A DNA stretch of 64,000 nt, taken from positions 186,001 to 250,000 of the forward strand of contig NZ_AQHN01000072.1 in NCBI RefSeq assembly GCF_000359745.1, in the 5' to 3' direction. Within the stretch, counting starts at the first letter, position 1. Each line of letters starts with the position of its first letter. The stretch comes from Rhizobium freirei PRF 81. Lineage in GTDB: Bacteria > Pseudomonadota > Alphaproteobacteria > Rhizobiales > Rhizobiaceae. This document shows, piece by piece, positions 17,051 to 25,709 of the stretch. The notes beneath the pieces are model-generated. The model saw only the letters and a program-made list of their open reading frames with translations. It searched no databases and had not been told where the DNA came from. The position numbers were made by a program, and so were the translations under genes.

Positions 17051-17998
17051 ATGAAGCTGATCGGCTTTTTCAATCGTGATGGCGGCACGTTCCGCACGAC
17101 CGACATGGCTGCCTATGAGAAGAGGGCGGAGCAGGTCTTCCGTGACGCCGGTCACGATTTCGAAGCTGTGATCGTGGAGGGGCGCAACATCGTTTCGGCG
17201 ATGGAACGGGCCGCCCGGCGGAACGATATTGACGGCATCATCGCCGGCGGCGGCGACGGAACGATTTCGGCAGCCGCTGCGATTGCCTGGAGAAACGGCG
17301 TCGCCCTTGGCGTCGTTCCGGCTGGCACCATGAACCTCTTTGCCCGTTCGCTGCGATTGCCGCTCGACATCTGGCAGACGCTGAGCGTGCTGGCGACGGG
17401 CGAGGTCGACAATGTCGATATTGGCAGCGCCAACGGCCGCGCCTTCGTGCACCAGTTTTCCGCCGGCCTGCATGCGCGCATGGTGCGCTACCGCAACGGC
17501 TATACCTATCGCTCGCGCCTCGGAAAGATGTCGGCGAGCACCCGCGCGGCTTTCGGCGTTATTGCCAATCCGCCGGAGTTCGATGTGGACTTCGAGGCTG
17601 GCGGCATTCACGATCGCCGGCATGTGTCGGCGATCTCTGTCTCCAACAATCCCTTCGGAGCCAATGCGCTACTTTACGCGGATAGCCTGCGCAGCGGTGA
17701 GCTGGGCTTTTATACGGCAAAGCCCTTGCGACCGCTCGGCGTCGCCCGTCTGGCATTCGACATGCTGCGTGGCCGGGTCCGTGACAATACCGATGTCATG
17801 GTCATGCATGCGCCGGAGGTGCACCTGCATTTTCCGAAGCTGCGCCATCTCTCGAACTGCGTCATGGATGGCGAGTTGCTGCCGCTCGAGCGCGACGTGA
17901 CGCTCAAGGTCCATCCGGGGGAACTAAGGGTCATGGTGCGGCAAGGAACTGCCGCCAGCGTCACGCGCGAGGGTGTCATCGATAGCGTGGCTATCTGA
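17051..17998 (+). CDS. Diacylglycerol kinase-family lipid/sphingoid kinase
   Basis: A 315-residue protein of the DagK/YegS/LCB5 family, which phosphorylates lipid alcohols at the cytosolic membrane face. The nucleotide-binding signature GGGDGT lies at residues 66-71. It is followed by GVVPAGTMNLFARSL, the second conserved block (PxGTxNxxAR). The C-terminal beta-sandwich carries VMDGELLPLERDVTLKVHPGELRVMV (DGE motif). No membrane segment is evident. It is convergent with, and only five bases from, the glutamine synthetase-like gene. Confidence 0.92.
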   Translation: MKLIGFFNRDGGTFRTTDMAAYEKRAEQVFRDAGHDFEAVIVEGRNIVSAMERAARRNDIDGIIAGGGDGTISAAAAIAWRNGVALGVVPAGTMNLFARSLRLPLDIWQTLSVLATGEVDNVDIGSANGRAFVHQFSAGLHARMVRYRNGYTYRSRLGKMSASTRAAFGVIANPPEFDVDFEAGGIHDRRHVSAISVSNNPFGANALLYADSLRSGELGFYTAKPLRPLGVARLAFDMLRGRVRDNTDVMVMHAPEVHLHFPKLRHLSNCVMDGELLPLERDVTLKVHPGELRVMVRQGTAASVTREGVIDSVAI

Positions 17999-18003
17999 CG
18001 GGC

Positions 18004-19344
18004 TCAAAGGCGGGGCAGGTACGTCCTGTAGTCGAAATCGGACACGCTGCGCAGATGGCGGATCGCTTCCTTGTGCTTGGTATCGCCGTAAAGCTTCTGA
18101 TATCGCTCGCCGAAAATATCGGCGATGAAGGCTGACGCGCGGAAGCGCTCGACGGCGGTCAGGAAATCGTGTGTCAGCCGCGGTGCATCGGCCGGCACGC
18201 AAGCCGGCGTCGTCTCCGCACCGGGATCGAGGTCGTTCTCCAGGCCGAGCAGCATGCCGCCCAGGATAGCCGCCAGCATTAGATAGGGATTGGCATCCGC
18301 GCCCGCGACGCGGTGCTCGATGCGCGCGGCCGGCCCATCCTTTTCGGGAATGCGTACGGCCGTGCCGCGATGGCCGAAGCCCCAGGTCAGGTCGATGGGG
18401 GCGAACGAACCCGGCTGGAAGCGGCGGTAGGAATTGGCATAGGGCGCAAAGATGAGCTGCGCATCCTGCAGTGTCTGCAGCAGCCCGGCGCAGATCGACT
18501 TCAGTCTCCTCGGCTCGCCGCCCGCGGCATCGAGCACGTTGCGGCCTTGAGCGTCGATGATGCTGGCATGCACATGCAGTCCGGAGCCGGCATGGTCGGT
18601 ATAGGGCTTGGCCATACAGGTCGATTTCAGGCCATGCTTGCGGGCGGCCTGTTCGGCCACGCGCTTCAGCATGATGCAGTCGTCGGCGGCTGCCAGCACG
18701 TCCGGGCGATGCAGCAGGTTGACTTCGAACTGGCCTGGGCCGAATTCCGCCGTCGTCGCATCCGCCGGCAGCCCTTGCGCCCGCGCATAGCTGCGCAACG
18801 TCTCGAGGTAGTCGCCGAGAAGATCGACGGCATCCATGTCGTAGAGCTGAAAGCCGTTCGGCTCGCCCTGGTACGTCAGTGCTGCCGGCGGCGAGGGGAT
18901 GCCTCTTTCGCGCCAATCTCCGGCAAGCAGATAGAATTCCAGTTCTGTCGCAACGACGGGCGTCAGACCGAGCGCCCTGTAACGGTCGACCACACTAGCG
19001 AGGATGGCGCGTGGATCCTGAAAGCTTGGACTGCCGTCGAGCTCATGCATGGTAGCCAGCACTTGCTTCGATCCAGCCGGAGCCCAGGGCATGTCGGCGA
19101 GCGTGCGCTCATTGGCAACACATATCCCGTCCGGATCGCCGATCGTCAGCGACAGGCCGGTAATATCGTCGTTGTCGTCACCCCAGATATCGAGTGATTG
19201 TGTCGAAGTCGGCAGCCGCACGGCGCCGGACCACACCTTCTTTTCGGCCGAAATCGGGATCTGCTTGCCCCTGAGCCGGCCGTTCATGTCCGATATCAGC
19301 ACTTCGATGCGCGCGTTACCATCGGTTGCGTTGTCGGCTGCCAT
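18004..19344 (-). CDS. Glutamine synthetase-family protein, gamma-glutamylputrescine synthetase (PuuA)-like
   Basis: The 446-residue protein has the glutamine synthetase beta-grasp N-domain (RIEVLISDMNGRLRGKQIP). Its catalytic barrel shows ATELEFYLL, EFGPGQFEVNL, AGSGLHVHASI, RRFQPGSFAPIDLTWGFGHRGTAVRIPE and RVAGADANPYLMLAAIL. These contain the metal-ligand glutamates and histidine. Lacking the adenylylation-type C-terminus, it belongs to the GlnA3/PuuA branch that glutamylates amines such as putrescine. A class III aminotransferase of SpuC type lies head-to-head, supporting a polyamine role. An alternative ATG lies 18 bases upstream at 19362; neither start has an ideal ribosome-binding site. 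Confidence 0.88.
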   Translation of the reverse strand: MAADNATDGNARIEVLISDMNGRLRGKQIPISAEKKVWSGAVRLPTSTQSLDIWGDDNDDITGLSLTIGDPDGICVANERTLADMPWAPAGSKQVLATMHELDGSPSFQDPRAILASVVDRYRALGLTPVVATELEFYLLAGDWRERGIPSPPAALTYQGEPNGFQLYDMDAVDLLGDYLETLRSYARAQGLPADATTAEFGPGQFEVNLLHRPDVLAAADDCIMLKRVAEQAARKHGLKSTCMAKPYTDHAGSGLHVHASIIDAQGRNVLDAAGGEPRRLKSICAGLLQTLQDAQLIFAPYANSYRRFQPGSFAPIDLTWGFGHRGTAVRIPEKDGPAARIEHRVAGADANPYLMLAAILGGMLLGLENDLDPGAETTPACVPADAPRLTHDFLTAVERFRASAFIADIFGERYQKLYGDTKHKEAIRHLRSVSDFDYRTYLPRL

Positions 19345-19431
19345 GCTCTTGTAAATCCCCATTCCTCACGGCATGGTCGTAAACCAAGATAGTTTTCAGT
19401 CAAGTCTGGCTACGTTGCGGCTTTGTGCCAG

Positions 19432-19563
19432 GCCCCTCACCCTAACCCTCTCCCCGCACACGCGGGGAGAGGGGACTCTCCGATGCCCAGCCTCGCTCAA
19501 AACGGCACGTGGCACGAAAACTCCCTCTCCCCGTTCGACGGGGAGAGGGCTGGGGTGAGGGGC
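19432..19563. repeat. Paired CCCTCTCCCCG palindromic repeat (REP-like)
   Basis: There are two hairpins. ccctctccccgc/gcggggagaggg is at 19446-19473 and ccctctccccg/cggggagaggg at 19523-19549. They are enclosed by inverted outer arms (cccctcacc at 19433 and ggtgagggg at 19554). This double-hairpin unit is a common intergenic repeat in Rhizobiaceae. It lies in the divergent promoter region of the puuA-like and spuC-like genes. Confidence 0.8.
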
Positions 19564-19631
19564 ATGCACATAATCGCGGCGCTCAAGGACTTGCCTGACA
19601 GACACCAATCGCAATGAGGTGAGTTTCAGCC

Positions 19632-20999
19632 ATGTCCGACACACCAAGCCGCTCCAATCTCGCCGCCCTTGATGCCGCCCATCATCTCCACCCCTTTGCG
19701 GATATGCGCAAGCTCAATGCCGAGGGTGCCCGCGTCATCCAGCGCGGGGAGGGCGTCTATATTTTTGATGCGGATGGGCGGAAGTACCTCGATGGATTTG
19801 CCGGCCTCTGGTGCGTGAATATCGGCTATGGCCGCAGCGAAATCGCCGATGCCGTTGCCAGGCAGATGAACGAGCTGCCCTACTACAACACCTTCTTTGG
19901 CACCACGACGACGCCCGCGACACTGCTCGCCGAAAAGGTCTGCGCCCATGCCGGTCCGCAGTTCAACCACGCCTTCTTCACCAATTCCGGCTCGGAGGCC
20001 AATGACACCTGGTTCCGCATGGCGCGGGTCTATTGGGCCGCGGTCGGCAAGCCGACGAAGAAGGTCGTCATTGCCCGCAGGAACGGCTATCACGGCTCCA
20101 CCGTCGCCGGCGCCAGCATGGGCGGCATGAAGTACATGCACGAGCAGGGCGATCTGCCGATCGCAGGCATCGTCCATATCGGCCAGCCCTATTGGTATGC
20201 CGAGGGCGGCGATCTCTCGCCGGAAGAATTCGGCCTGAAAATCGCCCGCGAACTGGAAGAGAAGATCGACGAATTGGGCGAGGACAATGTCGCCGCTTTC
20301 ATCGCGGAACCCGTGCAAGGGGCAGGCGGCGTCATCATTCCGCCCTCCACCTACTGGCCCGAGATCGCGCGCATCTGCAAGGCGAGGAACATTCTTCTCG
20401 TGAGCGACGAAGTCATCTGCGGCTTCGGTCGCCTTGGCTCATGGTTCGGCCATCAGCATTTCGGCGTCGAGCCCGATCTTGCGCCGATCGCCAAGGGGCT
20501 TTCCTCCGGCTATCTGCCGATCGGCGGCGTGCTCGTCAGCGATCGCATCGCCGATGTGTTGATCAACGAGGTCGGGGAATTCAATCACGGCTTCACCTAT
20601 TCGGGCCATCCGGTTTGCGCGGCCGCCGCTCTGGAGAATTTGAGGATCATCGAGGAGGAACGGCTGGTCGAGCGCGTTCGCGACGACATCGGCCCTTACT
20701 TCGCCAAGGCCTGGGGTAGCCTCGCTGATCACGACATGGTCGGCGAAGCCGTCAGCGTCGGTCTCATGGGTGCATTGCAGCTTGCCGCCGACAAATCCAC
20801 GCGCCGTCGGTTTGAGAAGCCGGATGCAATAGGTTCGGCCGTGCGCAACCATGCCCTGGCAAACGGTCTCGTGCTGCGGGCAACAGGAGACCGCATGCTG
20901 GCCTCGCCGCCGCTCATCATCAGCCATGAGGAGGTGGATACGATGGTGCGGATCGCGCGGCAGGCGCTCGATGCCGTTTGGGGCGACATGCGCTCGTAA
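19632..20999 (+). CDS. Class III aminotransferase, putrescine/omega-amino acid type (SpuC-like)
   Basis: A 455-residue PLP enzyme. It has FFTNSGSEANDT (phosphate-binding loop, about 115-126), YHGSTVAGASMGG, LLVSDEVICGFGRLG with the cofactor aspartate at 259, and the Schiff-base lysine 288 in APIAKGLSSGYLPIGG. The block pattern is that of the aspartate aminotransferase-family proteins that transfer amino groups from putrescine or beta-alanine to pyruvate. It is divergent from a gamma-glutamylputrescine synthetase-like gene, so polyamine breakdown is a reasonable inference. Substrate specificity cannot be fixed from sequence. Confidence 0.92.
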   Translation: MSDTPSRSNLAALDAAHHLHPFADMRKLNAEGARVIQRGEGVYIFDADGRKYLDGFAGLWCVNIGYGRSEIADAVARQMNELPYYNTFFGTTTTPATLLAEKVCAHAGPQFNHAFFTNSGSEANDTWFRMARVYWAAVGKPTKKVVIARRNGYHGSTVAGASMGGMKYMHEQGDLPIAGIVHIGQPYWYAEGGDLSPEEFGLKIARELEEKIDELGEDNVAAFIAEPVQGAGGVIIPPSTYWPEIARICKARNILLVSDEVICGFGRLGSWFGHQHFGVEPDLAPIAKGLSSGYLPIGGVLVSDRIADVLINEVGEFNHGFTYSGHPVCAAAALENLRIIEEERLVERVRDDIGPYFAKAWGSLADHDMVGEAVSVGLMGALQLAADKSTRRRFEKPDAIGSAVRNHALANGLVLRATGDRMLASPPLIISHEEVDTMVRIARQALDAVWGDMRS

Positions 21000-21092
21000 G
21001 CGGCGCTTCGTTTCAACGACGGCCGTGCGCCATAGGACGGCGCACGGAGGGTGCGATCATGAAGCCGGCAGCCCGGCATTCAGATTGGAAGC

Positions 21093-22115
21093 CTAGGCAT
21101 CCTGATGATCGCGGTCGAAGATCTTGCGCACGATATAGTTCGGCGAAAGATCGTCGCGATAATAGATGCGGGCGATCATTTCGGCGAGAATGCCTGTCGT
21201 GATCATCTGAACGGACGACAGCAGCAGCACGACGCCGACCATCAGCAGCGGACGGCTGCCGATATCGTCACCGAAGATGAACTTGTCGATAAACAGCCAG
21301 AACAGGATAATCGCTGCAAGCGCGCCAAGGCCAAGGCCAAGCGAACCGAAGAAATGCCCCGGCCGCGCCTTGTAGCGCATGAAGAACATCACCGACAGCA
21401 GATCGAGAATGACGCGGAAGGTGCGCGAGATCCCGTATTTCGACGTGCCGTGCTGGCGGGCATGGTGGGTGACGGGCACTTCGCCGATGCGCGAGCTCGG
21501 TACGACGCCGGCGACCCAGGCCGGAATGAAGCGGTGCATCTCGCCCATCAGCTTGACCTGCTTGATGATGGAGGCGCGATAGATCTTCAGGCTGCAGCCA
21601 TAATCGTGCAGCTTGACGCCGGTGATGCGGCCGATCAGGTAGTTGGCGCACCAGGAGGGGATCTTGCGCAGCAGGAGGCCATCCTGGCGGTTCTTGCGCC
21701 AGCCGACGAGCAGGTCGAGCTGACGCCGCTCCAATTCATCGACCATCGAAGGAATATCCTTCGGATCGTTCTGCAGGTCGCCGTCCATGGTGGCGATGAG
21801 GCGGCCGTCGGCGGCATCGATGCCGGCCTGCATGGCTGCCGTCTGGCCGAAATTGCGCTGCAATTCGACGATGCGCAGGATCAGCCCGTCGCGCGTCAGC
21901 GACCGGCGCGCATTGGCAAGCGTCGCATCCGTGCTGCCGTCATCGACGAGGATCAGCTCCCACGGTTTGGTAAAACCGGTCATCGCCGTACAGATACGCT
22001 CGATCAGCGGTCCGACGCTTTCTTCCTCGTTGAAGACGGGTACGACCAGCGAAAGCTCTAGAGGGTCTGCCGCATCGGCCTGGGGGAGGGGCGACTCTGC
22101 CGTTGTCTGCAACAC
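21093..22115 (-). CDS. GT2 glycosyltransferase, GtrB/ArnC/DPM1-like, membrane anchored
   Basis: The 340-residue protein has a catalytic GT-A domain: LSLVVPVFNEEESVG, ELILVDDGSTDAT, and MDGDLQNDP with the DxD-type metal site. It continues with VGWRKNRQDG and the QRNFGQ block shared with DPM1/ArnC/GtrB. Two hydrophobic helices follow (about 260-285 and 295-320). Such enzymes load a sugar onto polyprenyl phosphate on the cytosolic face of the inner membrane. The divergent neighbour is a flippase-like integral membrane protein, a pairing seen for envelope glycan modification. Confidence 0.92.
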   Translation of the reverse strand: MLQTTAESPLPQADAADPLELSLVVPVFNEEESVGPLIERICTAMTGFTKPWELILVDDGSTDATLANARRSLTRDGLILRIVELQRNFGQTAAMQAGIDAADGRLIATMDGDLQNDPKDIPSMVDELERRQLDLLVGWRKNRQDGLLLRKIPSWCANYLIGRITGVKLHDYGCSLKIYRASIIKQVKLMGEMHRFIPAWVAGVVPSSRIGEVPVTHHARQHGTSKYGISRTFRVILDLLSVMFFMRYKARPGHFFGSLGLGLGALAAIILFWLFIDKFIFGDDIGSRPLLMVGVVLLLSSVQMITTGILAEMIARIYYRDDLSPNYIVRKIFDRDHQDA

Positions 22116-22208
22116 TTCTTTCTCCTAAAAGACCGACAGAACTTGCCGGACGAAACGAGCGAAAAGTCCGGTTTGAAGCCTCCGCTCGCATTTGGGTGCC
22201 CTAACTAC

Positions 22209-23168
22209 ATGAAGACTCCCATGGTGGCCAGCCGACAGAATTGGTTTATTCGCAACCGAATGATGCTGCTGACCCTCGCCGTTGTCGTGGCTTATGCCGC
22301 TTTCATCGAATGGTTCTGGGGCTGGAGTTCCATCCTGGCGCAATGGAGCAAGGTCGGCGCTCTGCCGATCCTTACGGCGCTCGCGCTTCTGACCGGCACC
22401 TATTTCCTGCGCACATGGCGCATCTACGACTACTTCCCGAAAGAAACGACCGGCCGCTTCACCTCGTTGTTTCGCGTGACGCAGGTGCATAACCTGCTGA
22501 ATATCATGATGCCTTTCCGCACGGGCGAGACCAGCTTCCCGGTGCTGATGCGCTCGGAATTCGGCATTCCGCTGGCGCGCGGCACATCGGCGCTGTTCGT
22601 CATGCGGCTGCTCGATCTGCACGCGCTGCTGACCGCAGCCGGTGTCGGCCTCGCGCTTGCTTCGCCCTATCGCGCTCTTTCCTGGATCGCATGGGCGATT
22701 TTTCTGCTGCTGCCCGTCGTGGGCTTTGCGTCCCGCAGGCCGTTGATCCGCCTTGCCGCCCGTACCCTGCCGAAGAAGGCTCAGGGGCTGGTTCACGAGC
22801 TGGAGCGTGGCCTGCCGGTTGATATCAGCGCCTTCGCGCGCGCCTGGCTGGCGACCGTCGTCAACTGGCTGGTCAAGGTCGTGGTGCTGGCCTGGGCGCT
22901 TGGCCTCATGAATGTCACGCCGCTTTCGGCAAGCTTCGGCGGCGCGCTCGGTGGCGAATTGTCATCCGTCCTGCCGGTGCATGCGCCGGGCGGCGTCGGC
23001 ACCTATCCGGCCGGTATCACTGCCGGCGCCATGGCCTTCGGGGCTTCGAGTGCGAAGGCGGCAATCGAGAATCTCGCTCAGGCGAGCATCAATGCCCATC
23101 TGCTGATCGTGGTGTCGGCGCTGACGGGAACGGCGATCGGATTGCTGGTCGGGCGCAAGCGTGCCTGA
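22209..23168 (+). CDS. Lysylphosphatidylglycerol synthetase-TM/UPF0104 family membrane protein
   Basis: A 319-residue polytopic protein with about eight hydrophobic segments. It shows family features such as VTQVHNLLNIMMPFRTGE (the polar membrane-embedded motif) and LPVHAPGGVGTYPAGITAGAM. The domain is the flippase-like transmembrane part of MprF and related proteins, here without a synthetase domain. The ATG at 22209 is used; the frame can be opened to a TTG at 22143, but the extension is not hydrophobic. The divergent gene encodes a GtrB-like transferase, so flipping of a lipid-linked sugar or lipid is a plausible role. Confidence 0.85.
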   Translation: MKTPMVASRQNWFIRNRMMLLTLAVVVAYAAFIEWFWGWSSILAQWSKVGALPILTALALLTGTYFLRTWRIYDYFPKETTGRFTSLFRVTQVHNLLNIMMPFRTGETSFPVLMRSEFGIPLARGTSALFVMRLLDLHALLTAAGVGLALASPYRALSWIAWAIFLLLPVVGFASRRPLIRLAARTLPKKAQGLVHELERGLPVDISAFARAWLATVVNWLVKVVVLAWALGLMNVTPLSASFGGALGGELSSVLPVHAPGGVGTYPAGITAGAMAFGASSAKAAIENLAQASINAHLLIVVSALTGTAIGLLVGRKRA

Positions 23169-23173
23169 TCCGG

Positions 23174-24421
23174 CTATCGACGAGCCGCCTCATCAAGCTC
23201 CGCCAACCGCTTGCGCAGGAAGGCCTGTTCCGGCGCCTGCTGGCAGAGCGATAGCGCTATTTCGTAGGATTGCCGGGCCTCGTCCAACCGTCCGATCTGC
23301 CGCAGGAAATCTGCCTTCGCGGCATGGGTCAGGTGATACCGCGCCATACGCTCCTCTTGCAGCAGCCCGTCGACAATCGAAAGTGCGGCCGCCGGGCCGT
23401 CGCGGATCGAGACGGCGACTGACCGATTGAGCTCGATCACCGGGGAGGGGGTCGCCGTTAGCAGCAGGTCGTAGAGCATCACCAGTTGCCGCCAGTCGAT
23501 ATCGTCAGCGGTCACGGCACGGGCATGCTCCGCTGCGATCGCCGCCTGCAGCGCGTAGCTGCCGACGCTCTCCGCCGCCATCGCTCTTGCCGACAGCATC
23601 AGGCCCTCACGGATCTGGCTGCGATCCCAGAGCGCGCGATCCTGATCGACAAGCAACACCAGATTGCCTGATGTATCGGTGCGCGCCAGTCGCCGCGAAT
23701 CCTGCAGCAGCATGATCGCAAGCAACCCTTCGACCTCCGGATCCGGCAATAGCTGCAGCAAGAGCCTGCCGAGCCGGATTGCCTCGGCGGCAAGGTCGGC
23801 CCGCACGATCGCAGAGCCTGACGATGCCGAATAGCCCTCATTGAAAACGAGGTAGATGACATGCAGCACCTGCGCCAGCCGCTCCGGCAATTCGGTCTTG
23901 CCGGGTACTTCATAGGGAATATGGGCGGCGCGAATGCGGTTCTTGGCGCGAACGATGCGCTGGGCGACGGTCGGCGCCGGGGTCAGGAAGGCATGGGCGA
24001 TCTCTTCCGTCGTTAGCCCGCAAACCTCCCGCAATGCCATCGCCATGCGCGCTTCGGCGGGCACGAGGGGATGGCAGCAAGTGAAGATCAGCCGCAGCAT
24101 GTCGTCTTCGATCTCTTCGTGTTCCGAGGTCTCCATCGCCTCTCCCTGCGGATAAAGGCTGTCGGCAATGTCCGAGCGGGACGCATCGAAGCGCGTCCGG
24201 CGCCTGATGTGATCGATGGCGCGAAAGCGGCCGGCGGAGACAAGCCAGGCATAGGGATTGGCAGGGATCGTCTCCGCCGTCCATTGCTGCGCCGCTGCCG
24301 CAAAGGCGTCGTGGAGCGCTTCCTCTGCCCGGTCGAAATCGCCAAGCAGACGGATGAGCGTCGCCAGCACGCGGCGCGAGTGGCTGCGATAGATGCTTTC
24401 GATGGTCTGGTTCAGCGACAC
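23174..24421 (-). CDS. ECF42-type RNA polymerase sigma factor with C-terminal TPR-like domain
   Basis: A 415-residue sigma factor, about twice the usual ECF length. Region 2 (RRVLATLIRLLGDFDRAEEALHDAFAAAAQQW, IDHIRRR) and region 4 (LRLIFTCCHPLVPAEARMAMALREVCGLTTEEIAHAFL, TVAQRIVRAKNRIR) are followed by a roughly 200-residue helical domain. That domain includes YLVFNEGYSASSGS and TPR-like repeats near the end. This is the ECF42 architecture, in which no anti-sigma factor is known and the target is a DGPF gene. It is the last gene of an operon whose three earlier genes all encode DGPF proteins, four bases from the nearest. Confidence 0.95.
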   Translation of the reverse strand: MSLNQTIESIYRSHSRRVLATLIRLLGDFDRAEEALHDAFAAAAQQWTAETIPANPYAWLVSAGRFRAIDHIRRRTRFDASRSDIADSLYPQGEAMETSEHEEIEDDMLRLIFTCCHPLVPAEARMAMALREVCGLTTEEIAHAFLTPAPTVAQRIVRAKNRIRAAHIPYEVPGKTELPERLAQVLHVIYLVFNEGYSASSGSAIVRADLAAEAIRLGRLLLQLLPDPEVEGLLAIMLLQDSRRLARTDTSGNLVLLVDQDRALWDRSQIREGLMLSARAMAAESVGSYALQAAIAAEHARAVTADDIDWRQLVMLYDLLLTATPSPVIELNRSVAVSIRDGPAAALSIVDGLLQEERMARYHLTHAAKADFLRQIGRLDEARQSYEIALSLCQQAPEQAFLRKRLAELDEAARR

Positions 24422-24425
24422 GGCG

Positions 24426-24803
24426 TCAACGATTCCTCGCCAGGTCTCCCCTAAGGGTCAGGGTGCGCACCGGACGGATCTCGATCGCGCCGTAACGCGC
24501 CGAGGGAATTCGCTTGGCAATGTCCGTCGCGCTTTCCAGATCAGGTGCATCGATAAGATAGAAACCGGCCAGATATTCCTTCGTCTCCACGAATGGCCCG
24601 TCCGTGACCGAAAACGCGTCTCCATCCGGCCGGATAACGATCGATTTGTTGCGGAGTTCCAGCGCATCCGAAACGATCAGGGTGCCGTCCTGCCGCAATC
24701 CCTCATCATAGACGAAATGCTCGGCGATCAGGTAGTTCATCTCGCTTTGGTCCAAGCGTCCGTCGACGTCAACGGATGTGTAGATCAGGCATAGAAACCG
24801 CAT
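24426..24803 (-). CDS. YCII-related DGPF-domain protein (third of three)
   Basis: A 125-residue ferredoxin-like-fold protein with the signature VTDGPFVETKEYLAGFYLIDA (about residues 66-86). It has the usual N-terminal strand (MRFLCLIYTS) and the C-terminal GAIEIRPV. DGPF proteins are small cytosolic proteins of unknown biochemical function, commonly linked to ECF41/ECF42 sigma factors. It lies 4 bases upstream of the sigma gene and 17 bases after the previous paralog. It is more divergent from the other two copies than they are from each other. Confidence 0.92.
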   Translation of the reverse strand: MRFLCLIYTSVDVDGRLDQSEMNYLIAEHFVYDEGLRQDGTLIVSDALELRNKSIVIRPDGDAFSVTDGPFVETKEYLAGFYLIDAPDLESATDIAKRIPSARYGAIEIRPVRTLTLRGDLARNR

Positions 24804-24820
24804 GTGTTTTCCTTTCTCAA

Positions 24821-25183
24821 CTATTCGTCCGGAAAGCGGATGTCGTAGGCGGCGCGCACCTCGATCATGCCATATTGCGCGACGGGGAAGGTGGCTGCAA
24901 TTTCAGTCGCCTCCTCCATGTCCCGTGCCTCGATCAGGACGAAGCCGCCGAGATGCTCTTTCATTTCGGCAAAGGGGCCGTCGGTAACAGCAGTTTCGCC
25001 CCGGCGCACCCGAACCGTTCTGGCGGCTTGCGGTTCGCGCAGGGCATTGGCGACGATGACATGGCCGCTTTCGCGCAGCCGGTTATCGTTGTCGATCGAA
25101 TCCTGCGTCAGCTTTCGTCCTTCCTCTTCGGAAAGCTTGGCGATCTCGGCGGTCTCGAACCAGACCTGGCAAAGAAACTTCAT
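24821..25183 (-). CDS. YCII-related DGPF-domain protein (second of three)
   Basis: A 120-residue paralog beginning MKFLCQVWFE. It contains VRRGETAVTDGPFAEMKEHLGGFVLIEARD and ends YGMIEVRAAY. The ATG at 25183 is chosen over a longer frame because it aligns with the starts of the neighbouring paralogs and leaves a 10-base spacer to the preceding gene. The biochemical role is unknown; the operon context points to an ECF42 stress-response module. Confidence 0.92.
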   Translation of the reverse strand: MKFLCQVWFETAEIAKLSEEEGRKLTQDSIDNDNRLRESGHVIVANALREPQAARTVRVRRGETAVTDGPFAEMKEHLGGFVLIEARDMEEATEIAATFPVAQYGMIEVRAAYDIRFPDE

Positions 25184-25193
25184 CTGAGCCTCC

Positions 25194-25553
25194 TCAAACG
25201 TCAGGGCCGAAGGAATAGATCGGCCGCACCTCGATGGCGCCGAGCTTGGCGAGTGGAATGCCGGCGGCAATGCGGATGGCATCGTTCAGGTCTTTCGCTT
25301 CGATCAGGATGAAGCCGCCAAGATACTCCTTGGTTTCGATGAAGGGACCGTCAGTCACAGACGTCTCGCCGTTGCGGACCCGCACCGTCACCGCTGAGCT
25401 TGGCGATTGCAGTGCTTCAGCGTGGATCATGTTGCCACTCGCCATCAGATCGCGGTCATAGCCGAGCGAATCCGAATCGAGCTTGTACTTTTCCTCCTTG
25501 GTCATGACGTCGAGCGTCGTACCATCGAACCAAACCTGGCAGAGATATTTCAT
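25194..25553 (-). CDS. YCII-related DGPF-domain protein (first of three)
   Basis: A 119-residue DGPF protein (MKYLCQVWFDG; VTDGPFIETKEYLGGFILIEAKD; GAIEVRPI). It is the first gene of the ECF42 operon. A candidate sigma-dependent promoter (TGTCGA-N17-CGTC) ends 37 bases upstream of its ATG, and gaaagaggaag near the start can act as ribosome-binding site. Its strong similarity to the second copy indicates local duplication. Confidence 0.93.
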   Translation of the reverse strand: MKYLCQVWFDGTTLDVMTKEEKYKLDSDSLGYDRDLMASGNMIHAEALQSPSSAVTVRVRNGETSVTDGPFIETKEYLGGFILIEAKDLNDAIRIAAGIPLAKLGAIEVRPIYSFGPDV

Positions 25554-25589
25554 TGCAGCGCTTCCTCTTTCAATTTGCTGACGGCCCTA

Positions 25590-25616
25590 GACGAGTGGCT
25601 GCCAAGCAAATCGACA
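25590..25616 (-). promoter_or_regulatory. Candidate ECF42 promoter
   Basis: On the minus strand TGTCGA (25616-25611), a 17-base spacer and CGTC (25593-25590) precede the first DGPF gene. This fits the TGTCGA / CG[A/T]C elements reported for ECF42 sigma factors, so the sigma factor at the operon's end probably activates its own operon. Confidence 0.65.
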
Positions 25617-25709
25617 TCCCGATCCGCAGCATGGCAAAAATTTTGATCGCTGTCGAAAAAGCCCGTCGCCGGTCGACCAGTTGCGTCAACACGACAAGGA
25701 GAGACGGAA

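Noticed and set aside
19432-19563. Possible CRISPR array or tandem terminators
   Set aside because: There are only two hairpins with unequal spacers and no direct-repeat periodicity; it fits a REP-like repeat unit.
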